A model generated the notes under the pieces. It did no database searches and was not told the DNA's origin. It saw only the letters and a list, made by a program, of their open reading frames with translations. From Gillisella vitis (GTDB lineage: Bacteria; Pseudomonadota; Alphaproteobacteria; Rhizobiales; Rhizobiaceae), in NCBI GenBank assembly GCA_009744235.1, contig WPHV01000006.1:186001-250000 (forward strand): 64,000 bases of DNA. The letters run 5' to 3'. Shown here piece by piece: positions 1-7,789 of this stretch (the first letter of the stretch is position 1; every line of letters starts with the position of its first letter). The position numbers were made by a program, and so were the translations under genes.

Positions 1-1
1 A

Positions 2-100
2 GCCCTTAATCTCGGGATGTTTTCCGATCCATCGGCGGAATGGGTGTCGAAATCCATCTCTGTCAAGATTGCGGTGACAGCAACAAAATCGGGCTCTTGA
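2..100 (+). CDS. Possible 3' end of an unidentified gene (partial)
   Basis: One plus-strand frame is open from the window edge to a TGA ending at 100 and encodes about 32 residues (ends ATKSGS). It is followed about 20 bases later by a terminator-like hairpin, which is what a gene end would look like. The peptide is too short to recognise and carries no clear motif, so this may be chance. Confidence 0.25.
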   Translation, partial: ALNLGMFSDPSAEWVSKSISVKIAVTATKSGS

Positions 101-120
101 TCGCATCCATCCATGACAGG

Positions 121-146
121 CCCGGCCTCTTGCAGTGCCGGGCTTT
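121..146 (+). terminator. Hairpin terminator near the left edge
   Basis: A GC-rich stem (GCCCGGC paired with GCCGGGC around a 10-base loop) is followed by a short T run. It lies between the possible partial gene at the left edge and the MarR-like gene, and probably ends transcription from the left. The T tract is short (TTTG), so strength is uncertain. Confidence 0.5.
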
Positions 147-159
147 GTCGTGTGATATA
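130..159 (+). promoter_or_regulatory. Possible sigma70-type promoter of the MarR-NlpC pair
   Basis: TTGCAG (130-135) and GATATA (154-159) are 18 bases apart, about 30 bases ahead of the MarR-like start codon. The -35 box lies inside the loop of the preceding terminator hairpin. This is a motif match only. Confidence 0.3.
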
Positions 160-190
160 TAACGGGTACGAAACGAGAGCGGAGCCGAGG

Positions 191-541
191 ATGAGCCTGG
201 AACTGACCGCAACGGCGGCGCTGGGGCTTTGGCATCACGTAACCTTGCGCCAGGTGCAGGAGGATGGCCGCGACCTGACGCTGCGCCAGCTGTCAATCCT
301 GCTGCATATCTATCTGGTTCCGCCGCCGCATACCGTTCGGGGGCTTGCCGCCACCCTCAAGGTCACCAAGCCGGTCATTACCCGTGCGCTCGATACCATG
401 GGCGGCATGGGGTTTGTCGACCGGGTGCGCGATGATATGGACAAGCGCAATGTCATCATCAAGCGCACGGTGGCAGGGGCGCTTTATCTGGAAAAATTCG
501 GCGACCTGATCATTGAGCAGGCGCGTGGCATGAGGACGTGA
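191..541 (+). CDS. Small MarR-like winged-helix regulator
   Basis: Encodes 116 residues. ATG at 191 has a GAGCCGAGG ribosome-binding site just upstream; the frame is open further upstream but no earlier start has such a site. The middle (about residues 30-100) reads as a winged helix: a helix with LTLRQLSILLHIY, a helix-turn-helix (VRGLAATLKVTKPVITRALDT) and a charged wing with DDMDKRN, as in MarR proteins. It is shorter than typical MarR proteins (140-150 residues) because the dimerisation helices are reduced. The stop overlaps the GTG that opens the NlpC/P60 frame, so the two are probably cotranscribed. The ligand and targets are unknown. Confidence 0.75.
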   Translation: MSLELTATAALGLWHHVTLRQVQEDGRDLTLRQLSILLHIYLVPPPHTVRGLAATLKVTKPVITRALDTMGGMGFVDRVRDDMDKRNVIIKRTVAGALYLEKFGDLIIEQARGMRT

Positions 542-543
542 AC

Positions 544-1404
544 ATGCAACTGGACCGTCGGCTGAATGCCTATCGACCTGATCTCGCCGATGCGGCCCTG
601 CGCGACCGGGTGGAGGCCGAGCGCTATGTCAGCGGCACCCCGGCGCGTATTGTCGTGCCGGTTATCGCATTGCGCCCGCGCCCGGATTTTGCCTGTGGAA
701 TCGATACGGAGATGCTGCTGGGCGAAGAGGTTACAGTGTTTGACCGCGCCGATGGCTGGGCCTGGGTGAAAGCCGGTCTGGATGGCTATGTCGGCTATCT
801 GCCGGAAACGGCAATAGCCGCCATCGAAGCGCCACCCACGCATTGGATAACAGTGCCACGCAGTTTTCTCTACACCGGCCCGGACCTGCGCTATCCCAAT
901 GCGCGGACCATCTCGATGGGGAGCCGGATAACGGTCACCGGCGAGACTGAGACCCGTGGCACTCGCTACTTTCTGCTAAGTGACGGTCATGCGGTGATTG
1001 CCGATCATTGCCGCGCTCTGGGTACACCGGCAGGCGAGGATTATGTGGCCATCGCCGCCCGTTTTCTGGAAACGCCCTATCTCTGGGGCGGACGCAGCGG
1101 ACTTGGCATCGATTGCTCCGGCCTCGTCCAGCTCTCCATGCAGATGTGCGGGCTGAGCGCCCCGCGCGACAGCGACATGCAGGCGGCGGGCCTCGGCAAC
1201 CCGATTGACCGGAGCGATCTGCGCCGGGGCGACCTGATCTTCTGGAAAGGCCATGCCGGTATCATGGAAGACGAGCGCACCCTGCTGCATGCCAATGGTC
1301 ACACGATGAGCGTCGCCCGCGAAGACGTGGACGCCGCCATCGCCCGGATCGGCTGGCTCTACCAGCAGCCGACCGGTTATCGCAGACCGGAACGGATCGC
1401 TTAG
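544..1404 (+). CDS. NlpC/P60 family cell-wall peptidase with SH3-like domains
   Basis: Encodes 286 residues from ATG 544. A GTG at 538 is also in frame and overlaps the upstream stop, but GAGG at 532-535 is spaced properly only for 544. The N-terminal two thirds look like two bacterial SH3 segments (DGWAWVKAGLDGYVGYL around residue 75 is typical). The C-terminal third is an NlpC/P60 domain with the catalytic DCSG (Cys about residue 191) and a downstream GHAG histidine (about 237). Family members cut peptide cross-links or stem peptides of peptidoglycan, commonly gamma-D-Glu-diamino acid bonds. I see no convincing signal peptide, so it may act on imported muropeptides in the cytoplasm. It forms a unit with the MarR-like gene. 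Confidence 0.88.
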   Translation: MQLDRRLNAYRPDLADAALRDRVEAERYVSGTPARIVVPVIALRPRPDFACGIDTEMLLGEEVTVFDRADGWAWVKAGLDGYVGYLPETAIAAIEAPPTHWITVPRSFLYTGPDLRYPNARTISMGSRITVTGETETRGTRYFLLSDGHAVIADHCRALGTPAGEDYVAIAARFLETPYLWGGRSGLGIDCSGLVQLSMQMCGLSAPRDSDMQAAGLGNPIDRSDLRRGDLIFWKGHAGIMEDERTLLHANGHTMSVAREDVDAAIARIGWLYQQPTGYRRPERIA

Positions 1405-1446
1405 AGACCCACGCTTCGACCGGTCAACCCAATCAGGTGAAGCCTG

Positions 1447-4425
1447 TCAATGTGCCTCGTCCCAGTTATCGGCGGCGCGGGCATCCACCTTCAGTGGGAC
1501 GCGCATGGCGATGGCGGGCATGGCGGCATTTTCCATGGTGGAGACGATCACCGGCAAGGCAGCCTCGATGGCCTCATCCTCGACCTCGAAGATCAGTTCG
1601 TCATGCACCTGGAGAAGCATCCGGGTTTTGTCACCGAGACCGGCCTTGGCCAGCGCCGGTTCCACCTGCACCATGGCGCGGCGGATGACATCGGCGGCGG
1701 AGCCCTGGATGGGCGCGTTGATTGCTGCCCGCTCGTTGAAGGCCCGCATCGATGGGTTTGAGGATTTGATCTCCGGGTAATGGGCGCGCCGTCCAAAGAT
1801 GGTTTCGACATAACCATGCTCGCGCACGAAGGCCTTGGTGCTTTCCATATAGTCCTTGATGCCGGGGAAGCGCTCGAAATATTTCTTGATATACTCGCCC
1901 GCTTCCGACCGCTCGATGCTGAGCTGGTTGGCAAGACCGAAGGCGGAAATGCCGTAAATGATGCCGAAATTGATCGCCTTGGCGCGGCGGCGCACTTCAG
2001 ACGGCATGCCGTCCACCGGCACGCCGAACATTTCAGAGGCGGTCATCGCATGAATATCGACCCCATCGGCAAAGGCCTGGCGCAATTGCGGAATATCCGC
2101 CACATGGGCCAGCACCCGCAGCTCGATCTGGCTATAATCGGCAGACAAGAGCTTATGGCCTGGGGTGGAAATGAAGGCGGTGCGGATCTTGCGGCCTTCG
2201 GCAGTGCGCACCGGGATATTTTGCAGATTCGGCTCGGATGACGACAGGCGACCTGTCGTCGTGGCCGCCATGGAATAGGATGTGTGGACCCGCTTGGTCT
2301 GCGGGTGAACATAGCCGGGCAGGGCGTCGGTATAGGTGGATTTCAGCTTGGTCAACTGGCGCCAATCGACGATCTTGCGGGGCAGGGGCTCGCCCTGGGC
2401 GGCCAGATCTTCCAGCACCTGCGCGGAGGTTGACCATTGGCCGGTCTTGGTTTTCGAGCCGCCGGGAAGGTTCATTCTGCCAAACAGGATATCGCCAAGC
2501 TGTTTGGGCGAACCGACATTGAAACGCTCGCCAGCCAGTTCGTAAATTTCATCCTCAAAGGCGGCGGCCTTCTGCGCCAACTCGCCTGACAGCCGCGAGA
2601 GGATCTGCCGATCAATGGTAATGCCGCGCTCTTCCATCTCGGCCAGAACCGGCACCAGGGGCCGTTCCAGCCGCTCGTAGACGCGGGCCAAGCCTACAGC
2701 TGCAAGCCGTGGCTTCAGCACCAGCCAGAGACGCAGCGTGACGTCCGCATCCTCTGCGGCGTAGGCGGTCGCCTTGTCGATATCGACGAAATCGAAGGTG
2801 ACAAGCGATTTGCCGGAGCCTGCCACCTCCTTATAGGGAATGGGCGTATGTCCGAGCCAACGTTCCGACAGGCTGTCCATGCCATGCGCGCCGACGCCAG
2901 CTTCCAGCACATAGGACAGCAGCATCGTGTCGTCGAAACCCCTGATAACAATGCCGTGCCGCTTCATGACCAGGTAATCGTATTTCAGGTTCTGCGCCAC
3001 TTTCAGAACCGATGGATCTTCCAGCAGGCCCTTCAAGGCGGCGAGTGCCTCGCTCATCGGGATCTGGTTGTCTGCCAGTTTCAGGCCGTCGCTGAACAGG
3101 TCGTCACGCCCGGTCTTGTGGCCAAGCGGCACATAGGCGGCGCGAATGGTTGCTGCGCCCGGCGACGCCGCATTGTCCTGAAGGGCGAGTGATACACCGA
3201 CCAGATCGGCCTGCATCGGGTCAAGCGAGGTGGTTTCGGTATCGAAGGCGACAACACCGGCCTCCCGCGCTGAGGCGATCCAGCCTTCCAGGGTGGAAAG
3301 ATCGCGAATGGTCACATAAGTGGACCGGTCGATGGGCTGGCCACCAAAGGCTGATTGCCGGGCAGCGGCAAGATCGGCAGGCGTCGCGCCCTCGGCCTTG
3401 GCGGATTGTGCTGAGGGTCCGGCTTCTTGGCTGGAGGCTGGCCGCTGTGCAGCCTCACCGGCGTCGAGATCCGGGCCACGGGCTGCCGAACCCCATTCCA
3501 CCGAGATCGTGGCGGGTTCGATGGCGCCCGCATCACACTCGCAATTGTCGGCGACGCGCCGTGTCAGCGAGGTGAATTCCATGGTTTTCAGGAAGGCGAC
3601 CAGCTTTGGTCCATCCTGCTTTTCCAGCATCAGCGCGTCGAGCGGCATGTCCAGCGGCACATCGGTGCGCAGCGTCACCAATTGCCGCGACAGCTTGACC
3701 AGTTCGGCACCGGCCAGAATGTTTTCGCGCCGCTTGTTCTGCTTGATTTCGGAGGCCCGCGCCATCAGCGTGTCCAGATCGCCATATTCCTCCAGCAATT
3801 GCGCCGCCGTCTTCGGGCCGATGCCGGGAATGCCGGGAATGTTATCGGTGCTGTCGCCGGTCAGCGATTGCAGGTCGATCATCTTTTCCGGTGGCACGCC
3901 CCATTTCTCGATGACCTCGGGAATGCCGATCTGCTTGTCCTTCATGCTGTCATACATATGGACATTGGCAGTCACCAACTGCATCAGGTCCTTGTCGGAG
4001 GAGACGATGGTGACATCCGCGCCGATGGCTTCGGCAGCCCGGGCATAGGTGGCGATAATGTCATCGGCCTCGAAACCCTCGGTCTCGATGCACGGCAGGT
4101 TGAAGGCCCGCGTCGCCTGGCGGATCAGCCCGAATTGCGGCACCAGATCTTCCGGCGGGGCGGAGCGATTGGCCTTGTATTCTGGATAGAGATCCTTGCG
4201 GAAGGTTTTCGACGAATAGTCGAAAATCACCGCCAGATGGGTGGGCGTGACACCGACTGACGTGTCGCGTGCTTCGGTCAGCAGCTTCCACATCATATTG
4301 CAGAAGCCCGAGACCGCGCCAACCGGCAGCCCGTCCGATTTGCGGGTCAGTGCCGGAAGCGCATGGAAGGCCCGGAAGATGAAGCCGGAGCCGTCGACAA
4401 GAAAGAGATGATCGCCTTTTTTCAT
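1447..4425 (-). CDS. polA: DNA polymerase I
   Basis: Encodes 992 residues from the ATG at 4425 (MKKGDHLFLVDG); the frame extends upstream but the conserved start is here. Three parts are visible: a 5' nuclease (about residues 1-300), a 3'-5' exonuclease with FDTETTSLDP near residue 395, KYDYLVM and YAAEDADVTLRLW, and a polymerase with motif A DYSQIELR near 761, motif B RRAKAINFGIIYG, and motif C VHDELIFE near 940. The exonuclease acidic residues are present, so proofreading should be active. A low-complexity Ala/Gly/Ser-rich linker of about 70 residues separates the first two domains and explains the extra length over the E. coli enzyme (928). It fills gaps after Okazaki primer removal and during excision repair. 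Confidence 0.97.
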   Translation of the reverse strand: MKKGDHLFLVDGSGFIFRAFHALPALTRKSDGLPVGAVSGFCNMMWKLLTEARDTSVGVTPTHLAVIFDYSSKTFRKDLYPEYKANRSAPPEDLVPQFGLIRQATRAFNLPCIETEGFEADDIIATYARAAEAIGADVTIVSSDKDLMQLVTANVHMYDSMKDKQIGIPEVIEKWGVPPEKMIDLQSLTGDSTDNIPGIPGIGPKTAAQLLEEYGDLDTLMARASEIKQNKRRENILAGAELVKLSRQLVTLRTDVPLDMPLDALMLEKQDGPKLVAFLKTMEFTSLTRRVADNCECDAGAIEPATISVEWGSAARGPDLDAGEAAQRPASSQEAGPSAQSAKAEGATPADLAAARQSAFGGQPIDRSTYVTIRDLSTLEGWIASAREAGVVAFDTETTSLDPMQADLVGVSLALQDNAASPGAATIRAAYVPLGHKTGRDDLFSDGLKLADNQIPMSEALAALKGLLEDPSVLKVAQNLKYDYLVMKRHGIVIRGFDDTMLLSYVLEAGVGAHGMDSLSERWLGHTPIPYKEVAGSGKSLVTFDFVDIDKATAYAAEDADVTLRLWLVLKPRLAAVGLARVYERLERPLVPVLAEMEERGITIDRQILSRLSGELAQKAAAFEDEIYELAGERFNVGSPKQLGDILFGRMNLPGGSKTKTGQWSTSAQVLEDLAAQGEPLPRKIVDWRQLTKLKSTYTDALPGYVHPQTKRVHTSYSMAATTTGRLSSSEPNLQNIPVRTAEGRKIRTAFISTPGHKLLSADYSQIELRVLAHVADIPQLRQAFADGVDIHAMTASEMFGVPVDGMPSEVRRRAKAINFGIIYGISAFGLANQLSIERSEAGEYIKKYFERFPGIKDYMESTKAFVREHGYVETIFGRRAHYPEIKSSNPSMRAFNERAAINAPIQGSAADVIRRAMVQVEPALAKAGLGDKTRMLLQVHDELIFEVEDEAIEAALPVIVSTMENAAMPAIAMRVPLKVDARAADNWDEAH

Positions 4426-4552
4426 GCGCCAAGGGATAGCGCGGCGGCTCAAAAAGGTCCATGCCACATCACGCCAAAACCGTTTACAGAGTGAAGTGAC
4501 GATTTTTCTGTGTCATCACGAAAAGCTTACCGCTTTGTAATCATTCCTTCCC

Positions 4553-4585
4553 TTGAAAAAACACATTTGGCCGCGCATTTACTAG
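4553..4585 (+). promoter_or_regulatory. Possible promoter of the small RNA upstream of polA
   Basis: TTGAAA at 4553-4558 resembles a -35 box, and the TACTAG-like segment at 4580-4585 could be a poor -10 box. The spacing is longer than ideal (21 bases). It lies just ahead of the first hairpin of the RNA at 4588-4741. Placement is uncertain. Confidence 0.3.
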
Positions 4586-4587
4586 TC

Positions 4588-4741
4588 AGCGGCGCACAAT
4601 GAGCGCCGCAGTCTGAAAGTTGGCTCGTCCCCCGCCGCTTCAGACTTCAGGACAAAGGCCTTATCCCCCCTCTCCGGGCCTTTGTCCCCTGTTACGAAAA
4701 GTCGTCACGGCGCCGCCTCCAGCCGTGACGACTTTTTTGTT
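4588..4741 (+). ncRNA. Structured trans-acting small RNA, alpha-r7 type
   Basis: This intergenic stretch folds into successive hairpins on the plus strand: GGCGC/GCGCC near 4590, an AGTCTGAA/TTCAGACT stem with a C-rich loop (GTCCCCCGCC) near 4612-4650, GGACAAAGGCC/GGGCCTTTGTCC around a CCCCCCTCTCC loop near 4652-4689, and a final long stem (AAGTCGTCACGG/CCGTGACGACTT) followed by a T run at about 4735-4740. The C/U-rich loops are typical of rhizobial RNAs that pair with ribosome-binding sites. From memory, the alpha-r7 family member Smr7C of Sinorhizobium meliloti is about 150 nt and lies between polA and a marR gene, exactly this setting. The 5' end is approximate. Confidence 0.75.
4697..4740 (+). 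terminator. Rho-independent terminator of the small RNA
   Basis: A long stem (AAAAGTCGTCACGGC paired with GCCGTGACGACTTTT) with a short C-rich loop is followed by a T run. It forms the 3' end of the RNA at 4588-4741. The A/T symmetry could also stop minus-strand transcripts. Confidence 0.8.
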
Positions 4742-4811
4742 TGTGCCTGGTATTTCTGCTATAAAGGTGGCCACATTGCCTCGGCTTTGAAACCGGCCTA
4801 TCATCGACACC

Positions 4812-5261
4812 ATGCTGTTTGATCGTCGGCAATCGCCAACCTATCTCGTGAGCCAGCTCGCCAAGGAATTTGCCCGTGCCTTGCAGGTTCGGGCCGAGGG
4901 GCTCGGCTTTTCCGCCGGTCAGTTTCCAATCCTGCTGGAGCTTTGGGAAGAGCAAGGCCTGACCCAGAAGCAATTGCTGGAGCGGGTGGCCGTGGAACAG
5001 GCGACCATGGCCAATACCCTGTCTCGCATGGAGCGCGACGGATTGATCGAACGAAAGCCGCATCCGACAGATAGACGCGCCCAGCTGGTTTTCCTGACCG
5101 CCAAGGGGGATGGGCTGCGAGATCAGGCAATTTCCGCCGCCTGCGAAGCCGATGAGGCGCTTTTTCAAGGATTTCGACGGTTCGAGAAGGAATTGATGCT
5201 GGAATTCATCCGCCAGGCACTGGAAAATGCCCGCAGTCGCGAAAATGGCCCAAATATTTGA
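4812..5261 (+). CDS. MarR family transcriptional regulator
   Basis: Encodes 149 residues, the usual MarR length. The layout is standard: an N-terminal dimerisation helix, a helix-turn-helix with LTQKQLLERVAVEQATMANTLSRMERDGLIER (about residues 50-80), a wing with PHPTDRRAQLVFLT, and C-terminal helices. The DxR wing motif expected of DNA-binding MarR proteins is present. It is monocistronic, between the small RNA and the dipeptidase gene. The conserved polA-sRNA-marR order in rhizobia supports the locus assignment, but the effector and regulon cannot be read from sequence. Confidence 0.9.
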   Translation: MLFDRRQSPTYLVSQLAKEFARALQVRAEGLGFSAGQFPILLELWEEQGLTQKQLLERVAVEQATMANTLSRMERDGLIERKPHPTDRRAQLVFLTAKGDGLRDQAISAACEADEALFQGFRRFEKELMLEFIRQALENARSRENGPNI

Positions 5262-5333
5262 GGCTGCTTGTCTCGAAACTGTCGGGCTCATGGTCTATCG
5301 TCCCCGCTGATTTGAACAGTCCAGGACATGCCC

Positions 5334-6722
5334 ATGACCGATCTAGCCCCCATTCTCGCCGAGGCCGACAAGGCGCTGCCACAAAGCCTTGATCGGCTTT
5401 TCGACCTTGTGCGTATTGCCTCGATTTCCACCGACCCGGCCTATAAGGCCGATTGTCGCAAGGCGGCGGAATGGTTGGCGCAGGAGCTGAAGGGCCTCGG
5501 GTTCAATGCCTCTGTGCGCGACACGCCCGGCCATCCGATGGTCGTTGGTCATCATGATGCTGACCGCCCGGATGCGCCACATGTGCTGTTTTACGGCCAT
5601 TACGATGTGCAGCCGGTCGATCCGCTCGATCTTTGGGAAAACGATCCGTTCGAGCCTGCCATCAAGGAGATCGAGCCGGGCCGCAAGGTGATCACCGGAC
5701 GCGGCACCTCTGATGACAAGGGCCAATTGATGACCTTTGTCGAGGCCTGCCGGGCCTATAAGGCCGTGCATGGCGGCCTGCCCGTCAAGATCACCATCCT
5801 GTTCGAGGGCGAAGAGGAATCCGGTTCGCCTTCGCTGAAGCCATTTCTTGCGGCCAATGAAGACGAGCTGAAATGCGATTTCGCCCTGGTCTGCGATACC
5901 GGCATGTGGGACCGCGAAACCCCGGCGATTGCGGCGGCCCTGCGCGGCCTGGTTGGCGAGGAAGTGACCGTGACGGCTGCGGACCGCGATCTGCATTCCG
6001 GCCTGTTCGGCGGGGCTGCGGCCAATCCGATCCATATTCTTGCCAAGGTGCTGGCCGACCTGCATGACGAGACGGGCCGGGTCACCATTGACGGTTTTTA
6101 CGAGGGTGTTGAGGAGACGCCTGCCAATATCAAGGCCTCCTGGGAAAAGTTGGGCCGCACCGCCGACACGTTTCTCAATGATGTCGGCCTGTCGATCCCA
6201 TCAGGCGAAAAGGGGCGTAGCGTCCTGGAATTGACCTGGGCGCGTCCGACCGCCGAAGTCAACGGCATTACCGGTGGCTATACCGGCGAAGGCTTCAAGA
6301 CGGTGATCGCCTCAAAAGCCTCGGCGAAGGTGTCTTTCCGTCTGGTCGGTGAGCAGGACCCGGCGAAAATCCGCGAAAACTTCCGGGCTTTCGTCAAGGC
6401 GCGCATTCCCGGCGACTGCTCGGTTGAATTTCATGAGCATGGGGCATCGCCAGCCATCCAGCTTCCCTATGATTCGCCCTTCCTGACCAAGGCTAAATCC
6501 GCTCTGTCGGATGAATGGCCAAAGCCCGCTGAAGTGATCGGCATGGGCGGCTCTATCCCGATTGTCGGGGATTTCCAGACCATGCTGGGCATGGATTCGC
6601 TGCTGGTCGGCTTTGGCCTGGTGGATGACCGCATCCACTCGCCCAATGAGAAATACGAGCTGGAATCCTTCCACAAGGGTATCAGGTCTTGGATCCGTAT
6701 TCTGGACGCGCTGGCGCATTGA
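5334..6722 (+). CDS. M20 family metallodipeptidase
   Basis: Encodes 462 residues. ATG 5334 is chosen over ATG 5328 because AGGA at 5323-5326 is correctly spaced only for 5334. The protein has the di-zinc M20 signature: YGHYDVQP (first His and Asp, about residue 90), GRGTSDDKG (bridging Asp, about 128), GEEESGS (catalytic Glu pair, about 160) and CDTGMW for a later ligand, with the lid domain between (HSGLFGG). Family members in this length class remove dipeptides or N-terminal residues in the cytoplasm. The exact substrate is not predictable. It stands alone and ends at a strong terminator. Confidence 0.92.
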   Translation: MTDLAPILAEADKALPQSLDRLFDLVRIASISTDPAYKADCRKAAEWLAQELKGLGFNASVRDTPGHPMVVGHHDADRPDAPHVLFYGHYDVQPVDPLDLWENDPFEPAIKEIEPGRKVITGRGTSDDKGQLMTFVEACRAYKAVHGGLPVKITILFEGEEESGSPSLKPFLAANEDELKCDFALVCDTGMWDRETPAIAAALRGLVGEEVTVTAADRDLHSGLFGGAAANPIHILAKVLADLHDETGRVTIDGFYEGVEETPANIKASWEKLGRTADTFLNDVGLSIPSGEKGRSVLELTWARPTAEVNGITGGYTGEGFKTVIASKASAKVSFRLVGEQDPAKIRENFRAFVKARIPGDCSVEFHEHGASPAIQLPYDSPFLTKAKSALSDEWPKPAEVIGMGGSIPIVGDFQTMLGMDSLLVGFGLVDDRIHSPNEKYELESFHKGIRSWIRILDALAH

Positions 6723-6744
6723 TACCAAACACGCGATTGCGACG

Positions 6745-6772
6745 ACGCCCGGACGAACTCCGGGCGTTTTCA
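6745..6772 (+). terminator. Terminator after the M20 dipeptidase gene
   Basis: A perfect 9-bp GC-rich stem (ACGCCCGGA / TCCGGGCGT) with a five-base loop runs into TTTT. It sits 22 bases after the dipeptidase stop codon. Confidence 0.88.
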
Positions 6773-6811
6773 TTTGGATCGCGTATCGTAGCGCGGGAAG
6801 GATAAGGGGCC

Positions 6812-6848
6812 TAAAAAGCAAAAAGGCCGGGGAGTAAACCCGACCTTT
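6812..6848 (-). terminator. Minus-strand terminator of the candidate small RNA
   Basis: On the minus strand a 10-bp stem (AAAGGTCGGG / CCCGGCCTTT, one G-U pair) with a seven-base loop is followed by TTGCTTTTT. No minus-strand protein gene precedes it within reach, which is why a non-coding transcript is proposed. Confidence 0.7.
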
Positions 6849-6973
6849 CCAAAACTCACTCTTATCGTTGCCAGTACATCCGTGGTCAACGAAGCGCGAG
6901 GCTTCAACCTGAAGGAGGACCGGGTTCTCACCCTGTTTGCCGCCTTTGAATGAGTATCGCGCCAAATGCCTAA
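6815..6973 (-). ncRNA. Candidate small RNA with anti-Shine-Dalgarno segment
   Basis: Read on the minus strand, this gene-free stretch has the parts of a small RNA gene. A promoter-like pair (TTGCTG at 7009-7004, CTTAAT at 6985-6980, spacing 18) would start near 6973. The transcript then has a GGGT-GAGA-ACCC hairpin, the unpaired-looking CCTCCTT, a GAAGC-CTCGC-GCTTC hairpin and a final stem at 6822-6848 with a T-rich tail. CCTCCTT is complementary to a strong ribosome-binding site. The 84-codon frame on this strand runs through the terminator and has no recognisable domain, so an RNA is the better reading. I cannot assign a known family. Confidence 0.5.
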
Positions 6974-7067
6974 ACTTGTATTAAGCATCGTCAGCGACCT
7001 CGGCAGCAATGCCCCGTCCTTCACGTCTTCATCATAAATGGCATCTCATTGCGGCTTTTCAAGGGCT

Positions 7068-7115
7068 CTGCTGCATAATTCTTAAATCGGCATCGATTGA
7101 GGAATTATGCAGCAG
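7068..7115. repeat. Intergenic palindrome, CTGCTGCATAATTC arms
   Basis: Perfect 14-bp arms (7068-7081 and 7102-7115) flank an inner part that continues as an imperfect palindrome around ATCGGCATCGAT. A related partial sequence (CTACTGCATAATT) occurs at about 15003-15015 ahead of recF. The form and intergenic placement suggest a dispersed rhizobial palindromic element rather than a terminator. Confidence 0.65.
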
Positions 7116-7202
7116 TGGGCGGACAGCACTGGGGGTAATTTTCTTGATCCTCCCGATCTGCAAACCCTTGCAGGTCGGCGCTCGCCCTTTTATGAAAAGA
7201 CT

Positions 7203-7661
7203 ATGAGCCTTATATCCGTCCAAGATTTCTTTTCCGCCCATGCGCCGGATATTACCGTGATTGAAACCGAGCAAAGCTCGGCCACCGTGCCTTTGGCTGC
7301 CTTGGCGCATGGCGTTGAGCCGGATCAGATCGCCAAGACCCTTTGTTTGCGGGTTGGTGACATCACCATGCTGGTGGTTGCCGCAGGAGAACGGCGGCTG
7401 GACAACAAGAAATTCAAGGAGCGGTTCGGGGGCAAGCCCCGCATGCTGGGAGCGGAAGAGGTTGTGGCCCTGACCGGCCATCCAGTGGGCGGTGTTTGTC
7501 CTTTCGGGCTGGCGACGCCGATTCCGGTATTTTGCGATGTGTCGTTGCAGCGTTTCGACATTGTTGTCCCGGCCGCCGGAGCCACCAATTCCGCCGTCAA
7601 AATCGCGCCGCAACGAATAGTCGATCTGACGGGTGCGGAGTGGGTCGATGTCTGCCAGTAA
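7203..7661 (+). CDS. YbaK/EbsC-type aminoacyl-tRNA deacylase
   Basis: Encodes 152 residues from ATG 7203 (MSLISVQDFF). The frame is open from 7107, but that part runs through an intergenic palindrome. The protein matches the YbaK/EbsC fold: LAHGVEPDQIAKTLCLRVGD, then LDNKKFKERFGGKPRMLGAEEV, then the glycine-rich HPVGGVCPFGL (about residues 95-105). The conserved lysine (KTL) expected in YbaK-like editing enzymes is present. Such proteins hydrolyse misacylated tRNA in trans (for example Cys-tRNAPro or Ser/Ala-charged tRNAs); the specificity here is unknown. The start is supported only by a weak GAAAAG. Confidence 0.88.
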   Translation: MSLISVQDFFSAHAPDITVIETEQSSATVPLAALAHGVEPDQIAKTLCLRVGDITMLVVAAGERRLDNKKFKERFGGKPRMLGAEEVVALTGHPVGGVCPFGLATPIPVFCDVSLQRFDIVVPAAGATNSAVKIAPQRIVDLTGAEWVDVCQ

Positions 7662-7695
7662 GATGAAGAATCAGTTGTAATAGTGATCGAATACA

Positions 7696-7726
7696 AAAAA
7701 GGCGGCGCACCCTGCGCCGCCTTTCC
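7696..7726. terminator. Bidirectional terminator between convergent genes
   Basis: A 12-bp perfect stem (AAAGGCGGCGCA / TGCGCCGCCTTT) with a 3-base loop has A and T tracts on both sides. It lies between the convergent YbaK-type gene and the DUF883-type gene and can serve both. Confidence 0.9.
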
Positions 7727-7789
7727 TCCTCGCCATAAAACGACGAATGCCTATCCTGCGAAACTGCATGGCAGTTTCGAATCAGTGCT

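Noticed and set aside
6770..7024. 84-codon minus-strand frame over the candidate small RNA
   Set aside because: It reads straight through the terminator stem, has no domain and no good start site; an RNA gene explains the structure better.
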